A stretch of DNA of 64,000 nucleotides from CAJCIW01 sp963833965 (GCA_963833965.1 CAWHZZ010000001.1:62001-126000), one strand, 5' to 3'; counted from the stretch's first letter, positions 42,747 through 51,274 are shown. The notes: generated from the sequence alone by a model not told the origin. Numbers and translations: made by a program.

Positions 42747-44523
42747 TTAGGGTGACAGGTTCGTCAGGTATGAAGCCACCGACCTGCATGTTCCACATGC
42801 GGGCGTAGAGCCCCTCTTTCTTGAGCAGCGAAGCGCTCGTCCCCTCTTCGACAATTTTCCCCTGGTCGAAGACTAAAATGCGGTCCATGCGTGAAAGCGT
42901 CGAGAGGCGGTGGGCGATGACGATCGTCGTGCGGCCCTGCATGAGCTTCTCTAAACTGTCTTGGATGTACCTTTCCGTCACAGAATCCAGAGCGGAGGTC
43001 GCCTCGTCCAAAATCAGAATCGGCGCATCCATCAAAATCGCCCGCGCGATCGCAATCCTCTGCTTTTCTCCTCCCGAAAGCTTCGTTCCCCTCTCCCCCA
43101 CTTTCGCTTCATAACCATCGGGAATGTTGTGAATGAACTCATCGCAATGCGCCAATTTCGCCGCGCGGATGATTTCCGCTTCAGTTGCCTCGGGCTTTCC
43201 ATAACTGATGTTTTCTCGTAAACTTCGATGAAAAAGCACAGGGTCTTGCGGGATCAAAGCGATTTGCTGCCGCAGCGATTCCAAGACCGCTTGCGAAATG
43301 TCCTGTCCATCGATGAGGATCCGCCCATCGTGAAGAGGAAAAAAGCGCAAAATCAAATTGATGAAAGTCGATTTTCCAGCGCCTGTAAATCCGACAAGCC
43401 CCACCTTTTCGCCTCCGCGAATATGGACATGCTTGTTCTCAAACAACTTTCTCTTTCCATAGTGGAAAGAGACGTTGTCAAAGAGAATCTCGCCCGAAGA
43501 GACATTCAGCTCTTCGGCCCCTGGCTGATCTGCGATGTCTTGAGGATCGAGCATCAACGCATACGCTTGCTTCAAGATCCCAAAAGATTGGAAGAGGATG
43601 GGAAGTTCCAAGCCGACTGCCCAGAGAATTGTCGACAAGCTGAGCATCATCGTGAACACTTGGACCACTTGGCCGGTCGTGATATGATTGTGCAACCACA
43701 AATAAATGAGCGAGCCGAAAATTCCGAGGCACACAAAAACAAAGTAAAAAAGCGATAAAAACCACATCATTTTGACGACATACAGCCTCGAGGTCTCGTT
43801 CGTCTCCTGTTCGACTTTCTGGTAAGAGAGAGCGATATTTTTTTCGTGAACAAAACGATAAAAGAGATTCACGGCAAAGTTATTGGTGAAACTATCGACA
43901 ATTTTTCCGAGCAGCGTGCTCCGCGCCTCCCCATGCAGATGCTCATAGGCATCGGCGGGTCTTGTAAACACGATGCAGGCGCCCATATGAACAATGATAA
44001 ACGCGAGAAAAATCCCAGCAAAAATCGGATTGACAAACCATAAGAACCCAACGCCCAAAAGACATCCCGCAAGCGCCGGTATGATCGGCCAGAACAACCG
44101 CTGTAGAATGATCTCCACTTGCGCCGTCATGTCAGTCATCTTATTTGCCAGAGTGCCTGCAAACCGCTCATTGAAATAGCGGGGCGAATGGCGCTGGATC
44201 TGATCGAACATCGCCATCCGGATATCCGCTTGCAATTTCGGGATTGCCTTTGCCATTAAAAAACCCAGCGTTCTCGCCGCTGTTTCAATGTAAAGGACCA
44301 AAGCCACCCCGCTGATCATCGGCCCCTTCAAAGCCGCCCACGCCTCTGTCCGATCCCCTTCAAAGCGCGTAAACACATCCACCGCCACGTGCAAGATATA
44401 TGGCCACAGTACCGATTCGACAGGCCAATTCAAGCAGTCGATGACGAGGATCAAAATGAAGATCCACTTTTGGGTGCGCATGAACTGCCAAACGAATTTG
44501 ATCAATGCGCGATACGATACCAT
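42733..44523 (-). CDS. ABC transporter, fused membrane and ATPase domains
   Basis: 596 residues: a six-helix exporter membrane domain (~1-320) and a nucleotide-binding domain (~350-590). Walker A GFTGAGKST, signature LSGGEKQRIAIARA, Walker B ILILDEATSALD and the switch histidine in VIAHRLSTL are all intact. Half-size exporters act as homo- or heterodimers moving lipids, peptides or drugs. No partner half-transporter is adjacent. It ends inside cyoA's GTG-start region, so it is likely transcribed with the oxidase genes, though a functional link such as respiratory biogenesis is only an inference. Confidence 0.92.
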   Translation of the reverse strand: MVSYRALIKFVWQFMRTQKWIFILILVIDCLNWPVESVLWPYILHVAVDVFTRFEGDRTEAWAALKGPMISGVALVLYIETAARTLGFLMAKAIPKLQADIRMAMFDQIQRHSPRYFNERFAGTLANKMTDMTAQVEIILQRLFWPIIPALAGCLLGVGFLWFVNPIFAGIFLAFIIVHMGACIVFTRPADAYEHLHGEARSTLLGKIVDSFTNNFAVNLFYRFVHEKNIALSYQKVEQETNETSRLYVVKMMWFLSLFYFVFVCLGIFGSLIYLWLHNHITTGQVVQVFTMMLSLSTILWAVGLELPILFQSFGILKQAYALMLDPQDIADQPGAEELNVSSGEILFDNVSFHYGKRKLFENKHVHIRGGEKVGLVGFTGAGKSTFINLILRFFPLHDGRILIDGQDISQAVLESLRQQIALIPQDPVLFHRSLRENISYGKPEATEAEIIRAAKLAHCDEFIHNIPDGYEAKVGERGTKLSGGEKQRIAIARAILMDAPILILDEATSALDSVTERYIQDSLEKLMQGRTTIVIAHRLSTLSRMDRILVFDQGKIVEEGTSASLLKKEGLYARMWNMQVGGFIPDEPVTLSESD

Positions 44524-44588
44524 GGGATGCTGCCTTTAAGGTTTTAGAACAATAATTTCCATTAAATCGTGGAAAAATGCAAAAGAAT

Positions 44589-44649
44589 ATTAGTGAGCGT
44601 TTTGAAGAACTCCTCCTTGTAAGAGGATGTCTTCAAAACGCTCACTAAT
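44589..44649. repeat. Hairpin repeat, family D copy 3, with perfect 20 bp arms
   Basis: ATTAGTGAGCGTTTTGAAGA and its exact complement flank a 21-base centre, ACTCCTCCTTG + TAAGAGGATG, which can itself pair. There is no U-run. The right half, TAAGAGGATGTCT, is identical to the ends of family B at 19544-19555 and close to the end of family C. It stands in the divergent gap before the small gene at 44661. Confidence 0.7.
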
Positions 44650-44660
44650 GAGGTGTTGCT

Positions 44661-44810
44661 ATGATTAGGAAACTCTCTTCAGGAAAATATCGATTGTATT
44701 CCCGCTCGTTGAATCCTAAAACCGGGAAGAGACGCAACCTAGGGACCTTTGATACCAAGGAAGCGGCGATGAAGCACGAGCGGGAAATTCAATATTTCAA
44801 AAGGCATTAA
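44661..44810 (+). CDS. Small AP2/integrase-arm-like protein, conserved hypothetical
   Basis: 49 residues: MIRKLSSGKYRLYSRSLNPK, then TGKRRNLGTFDTKEAAMKHE and a basic end. The pattern (strand, strand, Gly-Thr-Phe-Asp-Thr-x-x-Ala-Ala, helix) is that of the arm-type DNA-binding module of phage integrases, here as a stand-alone protein. Small proteins of this look are found in many environmental bacteria. The role is unknown, and DNA binding is an inference. ATG 44661 follows a perfect hairpin by 11 bases. It overlaps the convergent BON gene by 4 bases. Confidence 0.7.
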   Translation: MIRKLSSGKYRLYSRSLNPKTGKRRNLGTFDTKEAAMKHEREIQYFKRH

Positions 44811-45124
44811 GGGCCAGTGACGACTAATTGGTTGTCGACTGACTGGACACCGTCTACGTTTTGAGTCATTTTGACAATTTTGTCAGCGTCTCTTTGCGTA
44901 GCGACATTGCCTTTAAGCGTTACGACACCGTCATTTGTCGATACCTTGACTGAATTCCCATAGGGAGAGAGAGAGGGATTGGACATCATGCGGTTTCTCA
45001 CTTCTGCCGAAATCGCAGAATCCGCTGGGCTTTCTTGTCGGCTAAGATATTGGGAGCTGCCTTGAGTGTTGGTGCAGCCAAAGCCAGCGAGGCACAAGAC
45101 GGGAATCAACATTAAATACTTCAT
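44807..45124 (-). CDS. BON-domain lipoprotein
   Basis: 105 residues; ATG 45124 with GGAG 7 bases upstream. Lipoprotein signal with lipobox LAGFGC (Cys ~17). The BON domain (~38-103) has VRNRMMSNPSLSPYGNSVKV and GVVTLKGNVATQRDADKIVK...VQSVDNQLVV, the usual beta-alpha-beta order. Such periplasmic or outer-membrane proteins (OsmY-like) bind phospholipid and respond to osmotic or envelope stress. The single BON copy is common in lipoprotein members. Confidence 0.85.
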   Translation of the reverse strand: MKYLMLIPVLCLAGFGCTNTQGSSQYLSRQESPADSAISAEVRNRMMSNPSLSPYGNSVKVSTNDGVVTLKGNVATQRDADKIVKMTQNVDGVQSVDNQLVVTGP

Positions 45125-45258
45125 ACCGGTCTCCTGTAATTATAGTTACCTAAACCCACATATAGCCAATTCAAGCAAAAGCTGTAAATAAATTATTTTA
45201 ATCTGTTGTTTACTTTGATCAAAACCTTTAAGCTCTTTTGACGACTAAAGGAGAAGCC

Positions 45259-46422
45259 ATGCCTAAGTATGCGAGAGTATCGAGATTGGCGCATGTGCCG
45301 GGAATTGGTGTCGATCGGATGGGCAATGCGGCGGATGCCGCCCAAGACCCGGAGATACTGCGGCTAGAAAATCTAGACACTGACATACCTCCGCCTCAAA
45401 TTGCCCTCGAGGTGACGCGGTGCGGGATCGGCGTCGATGAGAACAACAGCTACCTTCCCTTTCTTGGCCAAGACGAGTTGAAAAAAGCGGCCGCAAGGCG
45501 CGTTTCGGGAGTATGCGGGATCGAATACGATTGGCGTAAAGAATGCATCATTTCGGCCGGGGGCATGTCGGGAATTTTGAACTGCCTGCTGGCGATTTTA
45601 GAGCCTGGCGACGAGGTCATCGTGACCGACCCGGTTTATGCGGGGATCGTCAACCGCGTTCGTTTGGCGGGAGGGGTGCCCATCTTCGTGCCGCTGATAC
45701 CTAGCGAAGAGGGATGGCGGTTGGACAAGGAGGCGCTTAAGCGGGCAGTGACGCCACAAACAAAGATGATCGCAATCAGCCCAGGGATGCCGTCAGGCCA
45801 TGTTCTTACCCATGAGGAATGGGAAGCTGTTGCCCACGTTGCCTTAGAGAGGGATCTCTGGGTCCTCTATGACGCCGCCATGGAAAAGATCCTCTACGAC
45901 GAACGGCAAGTAATGCACCCCGTTTCTTTTGCTGGCATGCGGGAGCGCACGATCACTGTCGGCGCGGCCTCTAAAGAGTTGAGGATGATCGGATGGCGAG
46001 TCGGGTGGATCGTCGGTCCAGAAAGCATCATGAATGATATCGGCCTTGTGAGCATTTCCAATGTGGTCTGTCAAACGGGCATCAGCATGGGAGGCGTGGC
46101 GGCAGGACTTAATGAACCGGAGAATGGGCTGAAACAAGCTGTTGCCCTCTGGGAAGAGCGCCGCGATATCATGCTCGAAGAGTTTAAAGGGCTTCCTGTC
46201 GTTCCACCTCACGGAGGCTGGTCGATGCTGATGAACGCAGAATCTCTTGGAATGAGCGCTAAGCAAGCTGTGGAAAAGCTGTTTAAAGTTGCAAAAGTCG
46301 CGGCCACCCCCATGAGCGGCTGGGGAGAGCAAGCGGCAAAGTACGTGCGCTTTGTGTTTTCCAATGAACCGAAAGAGCGGCTCATTGGTGTTGGTATGAA
46401 AGTAAAAAGGGCTTTGATATGA
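45259..46422 (+). CDS. Fold-type I PLP aminotransferase (class I/II)
   Basis: 387 residues from ATG 45259, with AAGGAG 6 bases upstream (a TTG at 45238 is in frame but lies before that site). AGGMSGILNCLLAILEPGDE (cofactor phosphate region), TDPVYAGIVNRVRLAGG, AISPGMPSGHVLTHEEWEAV, LYDAAMEK (the Asp contacting the pyridine) and GAASKELRMIGWRVGWIVG (Schiff-base Lys, phosphate Arg) are all in order. The enzyme moves amino groups between amino and 2-oxo acids; substrate unknown, aspartate/aromatic aminotransferase-like. The asparagine usually in the NPxNPTG motif is replaced (SPGMPSG), which marks it as an atypical branch. Its stop overlaps the next gene's first ATG. Confidence 0.88.
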   Translation: MPKYARVSRLAHVPGIGVDRMGNAADAAQDPEILRLENLDTDIPPPQIALEVTRCGIGVDENNSYLPFLGQDELKKAAARRVSGVCGIEYDWRKECIISAGGMSGILNCLLAILEPGDEVIVTDPVYAGIVNRVRLAGGVPIFVPLIPSEEGWRLDKEALKRAVTPQTKMIAISPGMPSGHVLTHEEWEAVAHVALERDLWVLYDAAMEKILYDERQVMHPVSFAGMRERTITVGAASKELRMIGWRVGWIVGPESIMNDIGLVSISNVVCQTGISMGGVAAGLNEPENGLKQAVALWEERRDIMLEEFKGLPVVPPHGGWSMLMNAESLGMSAKQAVEKLFKVAKVAATPMSGWGEQAAKYVRFVFSNEPKERLIGVGMKVKRALI

Positions 46423-46964
46423 TATACGGGATTCTCTGTTGTTTTATGTTTTTATCCAGTTTTATCACGGAAGGAAATGCTGCAATGAAAAATGCCACGG
46501 TCGTCCATCGCCCTCCCCTCATGATTGTTGGGATTTCTTGCCGCACGATGAACTCGCCCGAGGCCGGCCCTCACGACATCCCCAAGCTGTGGGCGAGGTT
46601 TTATCAGGAGAAAATCATGGACAAGATCCCCAATAAAGCCTCCAACGAGATCGTCTGTTTGTACACCGATTATGAAGGCAATTACACAAAGCCCTACACT
46701 TGCTTTGTCGGGTGCCCTGTGACCTCTTTGGAGGAGGTGCCGGAAGGAATGAGCGCAAAATCGATTTCAGGGGGATCTTACGCCCTCTATCGCGCTGTCG
46801 GAGAACAGCCCAATGCCGTGATCGAAACTTGGAATGCGATTTGGCATGGCAATATCGAGCGCATCCGCAAATACACTGTCGACTATCAGGTTTACGGCGA
46901 AAAATTTTTCGCAGGCTCTCCTCAAGAGGTCGAGGTTTACGTCGCTATCGACGTCACTGATTAG
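46419..46964 (+). CDS. GyrI-like/effector-binding domain protein
   Basis: 181 residues from ATG 46419 (ATGA overlap with the aminotransferase) or 160 from ATG 46485, which has AAGGAA 8-9 bases upstream. The longer form begins with a plausible signal peptide (YGILCCFMFLSSFITEGNA). The rest is a GyrI/AraC-effector-binding fold: IPKLWARFYQEKIMDKIPNK, CLYTDYEGNYTKPYTCFVGC, SGGSYALYRAVGEQPNAVIE and a C-terminal VEVYVAIDV strand. This domain binds small hydrophobic ligands and in GyrI inhibits gyrase. With a signal peptide it would be a periplasmic ligand binder. Start choice therefore changes the predicted location. Confidence 0.75.
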   Translation: MIYGILCCFMFLSSFITEGNAAMKNATVVHRPPLMIVGISCRTMNSPEAGPHDIPKLWARFYQEKIMDKIPNKASNEIVCLYTDYEGNYTKPYTCFVGCPVTSLEEVPEGMSAKSISGGSYALYRAVGEQPNAVIETWNAIWHGNIERIRKYTVDYQVYGEKFFAGSPQEVEVYVAIDVTD

Positions 46965-47082
46965 GCGGCTTTTCTTTTTTGCCCGAGCATCTTTTTTAGT
47001 TCTCTGACGGAGGCGCCTGAGCCGTAGGCTTCAGTTCCATTGTCAAAATCTTATGCCCCGTGCCAATAATTCCAATTTTCAT
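46961..47082 (-). pseudogene. Collapsed gene remnant (start and end of a longer protein)
   Basis: ATG 47082 with a good AAAGGGG site begins MKIGIIGTGHKILTMELKPT, a dinucleotide-binding-like opening (GxGxxG partly present). The frame ends after 28 codons. A neighbouring frame reads EAYGSGASVRELKKMLGQKR then KAA and a stop at 46961, like a protein C-terminus. Together they suggest an oxidoreductase gene reduced to its two ends by an internal deletion with a frame change. I cannot name the parent. Confidence 0.45.
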
Positions 47083-47206
47083 AGGGCCCCTTTGGTTTTC
47101 TTTCTAACCTTATAATAACACTATTCAAAAAAAAATGTTTAACATTTTTTACAAAATATATTAATACTAGTAATTAGAGAGAAAACATATTATTGACGAG
47201 GAAATT

Positions 47207-47599
47207 ATGAACTATGTTCTTCTGTTGGGAAGACTATTGTATTCTTTGATCTTTATTTTAGCGGGAATAAGCCATTTTTCCCGAGAGACAATTCAAGTGG
47301 CTGCTGACCGTGGGTTTCCTATGGCCAGCTTTCTCGTTCCTGCGTCGGGGGTTCTGCTTCTGCTCGGCGGACTCAGCATTTTATTGGGATTCAAGGCCCG
47401 TTATGGGGCATGGCTGATCGTGATCGTCATGGTGCCTTTGACTCTTTTCATCCATAGATTTTGGGGAGTCCACGAATCGATGCAGATGCTTCAGAAGATC
47501 ATGTTCTTAAAGAACTTGTCGATGATAGGAGGCGCTTTGATCATTGCCTATTTCGGCTCAGGGCCACTCAGCGTCGACAGACACAAAGGCAAGAAATAA
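47207..47599 (+). CDS. DoxX-family membrane protein
   Basis: 130 residues with four membrane helices; GAGGAAATT before ATG 47207. LLGRLLYSLIFILAGISHFS, LLGGLSILLGFKARYGAWLI and MFLKNLSMIGGALIIAYFGS match DoxX. Family members are linked to thiosulfate/quinone oxidoreduction or to detoxification of oxidants with superoxide dismutase; the role here is unknown. Stands alone, followed by a strong hairpin. Confidence 0.88.
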   Translation: MNYVLLLGRLLYSLIFILAGISHFSRETIQVAADRGFPMASFLVPASGVLLLLGGLSILLGFKARYGAWLIVIVMVPLTLFIHRFWGVHESMQMLQKIMFLKNLSMIGGALIIAYFGSGPLSVDRHKGKK

Positions 47600-47603
47600 A
47601 GAT

Positions 47604-47624
47604 GCGCTGGGCTTCGCCCAGCGC
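47604..47624. terminator. Bidirectional hairpin between convergent genes
   Basis: GCGCTGGGC, loop TTC, GCCCAGCGC: a perfect GC-rich 9 bp stem 4 bases after the DoxX stop and 9 bases from the end of the convergent 697-residue gene. No U-run, but position and strength favour a terminator. Confidence 0.6.
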
Positions 47625-47633
47625 AACATGGTC

Positions 47634-49727
47634 TTAGAGAGAAGGCGTGTCTGCACTTGGAATCATGCTCGTCAACGCCACTGAGGCGATGAGAGGAGCA
47701 TTGGCAGCCATTGTCTCAATGGCGCCAAGGGCAAGGCCTCCCAAGGCATTGAGCGAATGGCTAAGTATTCCCTCTCTGTTGTTTGCAGCAAGAGTGCCGG
47801 AAGTGGGGGAAGCGACAGGGGCTACCGTGGTGGTTGTCGTCGCTGCTTCTCCAGCTTTTTTATTCAGGTCTTCACGCGTCACTCCAGGGACTTGGAAATA
47901 ATCCACTGCAACACCTTCAGGGAACATCTTCTTAATCAATGGGTTTAATCCCCCGTTGATCCCGGTCGAGCCCTCTTTGATTGCAGTTGTTCCGGGATTA
48001 TCCTGGATCAGTTGTCCCAAGCTGCGGAGATGGCTAATCGCTTCGTGCACTTCATATTTGCCATGTTCTTTATAGAACTGCTCTAAAGCCTCATCTGTCA
48101 GAATCCCATCCTGTTCCAGTTTTTGAACGAGATCGATCAAGAGGTTAGTCCCGAGAGCTGACCTAAGGGTGGAAACGATTTCATCGCAATAGTCGAATTG
48201 CAGGCCTAGAATTGGGTCTTTTTCATTTATACCTCCAATCAACTCAGCAATTTTGGAGGCAAGTTCTGTGATATTTTCTTTATCACCCAAAACTTGTCTT
48301 AGCACATCGGCAATACCCTCTTTTCCGCCAGTGACAAAAGCCTCCCTGAAGATCTGCTCAAGCAGCATCTGCTCGGACACCAAAATGGCCATCGACAAGA
48401 TGGCTGCGGCGTGTTTGCCGTAACTAAGCGAAGGTAGCGCTAACTGGCCTTCGACCAAGATGTCTTTGTAGCGGTCATCTGTAACAAGCGCTTCTAGCCT
48501 AAAGAGCGGCATTCCATTGTAATTCGCGTCGAAAGCGTGGGCAATCGCGCGTGAATTGTTGAGAGTAACAATAAAGGGGTTGGTGAATCTGAGCGGAAGC
48601 GCTTTGCGCGTGCTGTTGGGGCCGCTTACTCTTAAGCTTTGCACCATTTCTGACAAAATGGGGCCAGTTAAGAAGTCATCGACATTTTCGTGCTTTGTAA
48701 AAAAGTCAGTGACTCTTTTTGAAGCGATTGTGAGGGAATGGCCAAACAATTTTTCAGGTTCAAAACCATACTCTCGTTCGAGATAGCCGCAAATCTCAAA
48801 CATCGCATTGAACGTCTGATTTTGCTCGAAAAGGCCAAGGCCGTTCTTGTTTTTAAGCCGTCCCCCTGTCACCAGATCTTGCTGCTCCTTGGTCAGTTCG
48901 TAGAATCCCCCTTGGGCAATTTTCATCGTTCTGACGAGATCCTCGACCATATCTTGAGGGACAATTTTAGGGTTGTTGTTGTGAATCATCCAACCGAGCG
49001 GGCCGCCATTGATCATGAGGCCGTGTTTCTGGAATGTCCCGTTAGATTTCACTTCGACCATTTTTTTGTCATTGTAAAATTGCTTTGGTTGGCATGTCTG
49101 CAACCGTTTTCCATCGACAACCACTTCGTTGCCTTCGACTGTGAATTTTCCAGCCGCCATCGCCTCATTTAGTTTTTTATTCTCTTCTTCGGAGATTCCT
49201 GGAGGACAGCAAACATAAACAAAGCCCTGATTGCTTAACGTAGGCCCAAGATTGATTCCGGTATGCCATACTGCCGCATGCATCCTACCCCAAAGGTCTA
49301 GCTCTCCATGAAGAGTGCCTTTGTTAACGTGCACAAGGGGCTGTGCGCGCTCATTCATAACTTTTGTCTTGCCGAATGTCTGATGGGCCGCTTTTTCTAG
49401 TTTAGCAGTCGCCATGCATGTTAAAGTCGAGTTAATACCCGGTTCAAAAAGATCAGCCTGGTCGGCGCCTTTCGCCGCGCGTTCGACTGGGCTAGATTCG
49501 TAATTTTTGCGCGCAATTTGCCCGATCAAGGCCGTTATTTGCTGGATACTAATCCCTTTGCGGATGACCAATGCGCCGATATTGCCGAATATCTTGCCTA
49601 AATTCTCCGTTTTGGTTTGGGTCTTATTTTTGCCATCAGAAAGGGGCAAAGTCGCGCCATTTGGGCCAAATTTGGCGCCGGTATAATGAAGCGTAAATCC
49701 CAGAAAGGCTGAAGATGAAGAAGCCAT
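47634..49727 (-). CDS. Orphan 697-residue protein, possible secreted effector
   Basis: ATG 49727 with GGAG 6 bases upstream. No family recognised. The N-terminus is Ser/Gly-rich without a signal peptide (MASSSSAFLGFTLHYTGAKF), as type III substrates often are. Residues ~120-300 contain KVMNERAQPLVHVNKGTLHG, WGRMHAAVWHTGINLG and VYVCCPPGISEEENKKLNEA, a compact globular region with several H, C and W residues that could be enzymatic. The C-terminus carries a T/A/P-rich linker (ATTTTTVAPVASPTSGTLAA) and a final hydrophobic glycine/alanine-rich stretch (~650-690) that might insert in a membrane. Upstream DNA (49728-49985) is strongly AT-rich. Confidence 0.65.
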   Translation of the reverse strand: MASSSSAFLGFTLHYTGAKFGPNGATLPLSDGKNKTQTKTENLGKIFGNIGALVIRKGISIQQITALIGQIARKNYESSPVERAAKGADQADLFEPGINSTLTCMATAKLEKAAHQTFGKTKVMNERAQPLVHVNKGTLHGELDLWGRMHAAVWHTGINLGPTLSNQGFVYVCCPPGISEEENKKLNEAMAAGKFTVEGNEVVVDGKRLQTCQPKQFYNDKKMVEVKSNGTFQKHGLMINGGPLGWMIHNNNPKIVPQDMVEDLVRTMKIAQGGFYELTKEQQDLVTGGRLKNKNGLGLFEQNQTFNAMFEICGYLEREYGFEPEKLFGHSLTIASKRVTDFFTKHENVDDFLTGPILSEMVQSLRVSGPNSTRKALPLRFTNPFIVTLNNSRAIAHAFDANYNGMPLFRLEALVTDDRYKDILVEGQLALPSLSYGKHAAAILSMAILVSEQMLLEQIFREAFVTGGKEGIADVLRQVLGDKENITELASKIAELIGGINEKDPILGLQFDYCDEIVSTLRSALGTNLLIDLVQKLEQDGILTDEALEQFYKEHGKYEVHEAISHLRSLGQLIQDNPGTTAIKEGSTGINGGLNPLIKKMFPEGVAVDYFQVPGVTREDLNKKAGEAATTTTTVAPVASPTSGTLAANNREGILSHSLNALGGLALGAIETMAANAPLIASVALTSMIPSADTPSL

Positions 49728-49985
49728 ATTAATCTCCTTGATTTTATTAAAATTACATTAATATTATAATATTCTAATATTTAATGCAATTAAAATAAAG
49801 TTTAATTTTTGCTCGCAGATCACTGCATATTAGTCACTTAAATAATTAAAATAATTACAATATACTTGTAAATGAACAGTTTGAACTAAAAAAAAAATTG
49901 TCAGTGTTTTAAAAGTTCTGTTGCAAAAAATAGCAGTACTGAAGAAAATCTTTTTTTCCCATTAACCCTACAACTGAGGTTTTTT

Positions 49986-50165
49986 ATGAAAGAAATGATC
50001 TTCTCAATCGTTGCTGTGTGCTCTGCCTGTCTAGGCGTTGCCAATCAAACTGAAATCCCGATCCAACCTGACAATCAAGTTTCCATCGGGGTGTGCGATG
50101 CCGACGAGCTTCCTTCAGGCGAGCTCCCTCCAATCCTTGAAAAATGCAAAAAGAAGAAAAAATAG
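49986..50165 (+). CDS. Small exported protein, hypothetical
   Basis: 59 residues. MKEMIFSIVAVCSACLGVAN is a clean signal peptide with predicted cleavage after Ala, leaving a ~40-residue mature peptide with two cysteines (GVCDADEL and EKCKKKKK) and a lysine-rich end. The AACTGAGG stretch ~9 bases upstream may be the ribosome site. The two cysteines could form a disulfide. No family recognised. Followed by a strong hairpin. Confidence 0.55.
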   Translation: MKEMIFSIVAVCSACLGVANQTEIPIQPDNQVSIGVCDADELPSGELPPILEKCKKKKK

Positions 50166-50174
50166 TCTTCACCT

Positions 50175-50198
50175 TTGGGCAAGCGCAAGCTTGCCCAA
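50175..50198. terminator. Hairpin with GCAA tetraloop between convergent small genes
   Basis: TTGGGCAAGC, loop GCAA (GNRA type), GCTTGCCCAA: a perfect 10 bp stem between the stop of the small exported protein (+) and the stop of the DUF3096 gene (-). Probably a shared terminator, though a long U-run is missing. Confidence 0.6.
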
Positions 50199-50201
50199 TA
50201 C

Positions 50202-50345
50202 TCATCTTCCGCCAAAAATCCCCAAAATTCCAACGATGATTAAGTAAATTGCGATGACGTAATTGAGAATCGTTGGAAAAATCAGAATTAAAATTCCCGC
50301 TATTAAAGCAAAAATGGGGTAAACCATAGGGTGAATCTCGATCAT
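50202..50345 (-). CDS. DUF3096-like small membrane protein
   Basis: 47 residues, ATG 50345 with AGGAGG 5 bases upstream. Two hydrophobic segments: YPIFALIAGILILIFPTIL and YVIAIYLIIVGILGIFGG, with the Pro and Asn-Tyr pattern of DUF3096. The function of the family is unknown to me. The ATG overlaps the TGA of the ligase gene (ATGA), so it is the last gene of the Ku-ligase operon. Frequent coupling with repair genes is not something I can vouch for. Confidence 0.75.
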   Translation of the reverse strand: MIEIHPMVYPIFALIAGILILIFPTILNYVIAIYLIIVGILGIFGGR

Positions 50346-51274
50346 CTTGTCCTCCTATTTAATTTATATGTAACATATTTGGCTTTTTCTCGGGTAACCT
50401 CTCGCGGCTTTTTGTCGCCCCGTATCCCCTTAAAAGTCGGCATCCGCATGATCCCTTCGTCTGTCCATTCGGCAAATGCCGCTTCGCAGACGAGTTTCGG
50501 CTTTACCCATGTGGCGGGAGTATGCGTGCGCGGTTTTTCAGCAAAGGGACAAGTCGTGGTGATGATTTTCTGAAGCTGCTGATAAACGTCTTCAAGCCGT
50601 TTCCGATCGAACCCTCCGCCGACGTGGCCGGCATAGACCAGTTTTCCTTTCTCGTAAACGCCGACGAGGAGGGCTCCAAATCGCGTCCTTCCTCCTTTGG
50701 GCTCTGTAAACCCGCCGATGACCACTTCTTGCCGCTTGCCCGATTTGATCTTTAGCCAATCTTTGCTGCGGCGAAACTGATAGCTACTGTCGCTTTTCTT
50801 CGCGACCACACCTTCATGCCCTTTTTTCTTTACCCGTGCAAAGAATGCCTTTCCTTGAGTTTCCACATGGCTGTTGAATCGCAGCCTTGAGGAGCGAACT
50901 GCGCTGAGAAGTTTTTTCAGAATTTTCTTTCTGTCGGTTAAGGGCAGCCCGGTAAGATCTCTTCCTTCGTAGGAGAGAATGTCGAAAAGATAATAGTAAG
51001 CATTCCCCTCCTTCCTTTGCAAAAGTTGGAATTTGGACCTCCCTTTTTTATCGAGAATGACGATTTCTCCATCGAGGATGAATCTGCCAGGCAGTTTTGC
51101 GATGGCTTGGACGATTTCGGGGAAGCGCGTATTATAGGATTGATTTCCGCGGGAGACCAGTTTTACTTCTTTGTTTTTATAGGCGAGTGCGCGATAGCCG
51201 TCCCATTTGATTTCGAAAAGCCACCCTTCTCGGTTAAAAGGCCCTTCGATCAGAGTGGCCAGCATCACTTTCAC
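50342..51274 (-). CDS. ligD: ATP-dependent DNA ligase (LigD-type ligase domain)
   Basis: 310 residues, GTG 51274 overlapping the ku stop (GTGA). The adenylation motif is EIKWDGYRALAY (nucleophile Lys ~23), followed by FILDGEIVILD (motif III), HEGVVAKKSDSSYQFRRSKD (motif IV and K-x-D-W) and the OB-fold (GHVGGGFDRKRLEDVYQQLQ, FAEWTDEGIMRMPTFKGIRGD). It carries only the ligase module; the polymerase and phosphoesterase domains of full LigD are missing. It seals ends held by Ku in non-homologous end joining. The symbol is given in the functional sense; LigC would be the alternative name for stand-alone ligases. Confidence 0.92.
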   Translation of the reverse strand: MKVMLATLIEGPFNREGWLFEIKWDGYRALAYKNKEVKLVSRGNQSYNTRFPEIVQAIAKLPGRFILDGEIVILDKKGRSKFQLLQRKEGNAYYYLFDILSYEGRDLTGLPLTDRKKILKKLLSAVRSSRLRFNSHVETQGKAFFARVKKKGHEGVVAKKSDSSYQFRRSKDWLKIKSGKRQEVVIGGFTEPKGGRTRFGALLVGVYEKGKLVYAGHVGGGFDRKRLEDVYQQLQKIITTTCPFAEKPRTHTPATWVKPKLVCEAAFAEWTDEGIMRMPTFKGIRGDKKPREVTREKAKYVTYKLNRRTR

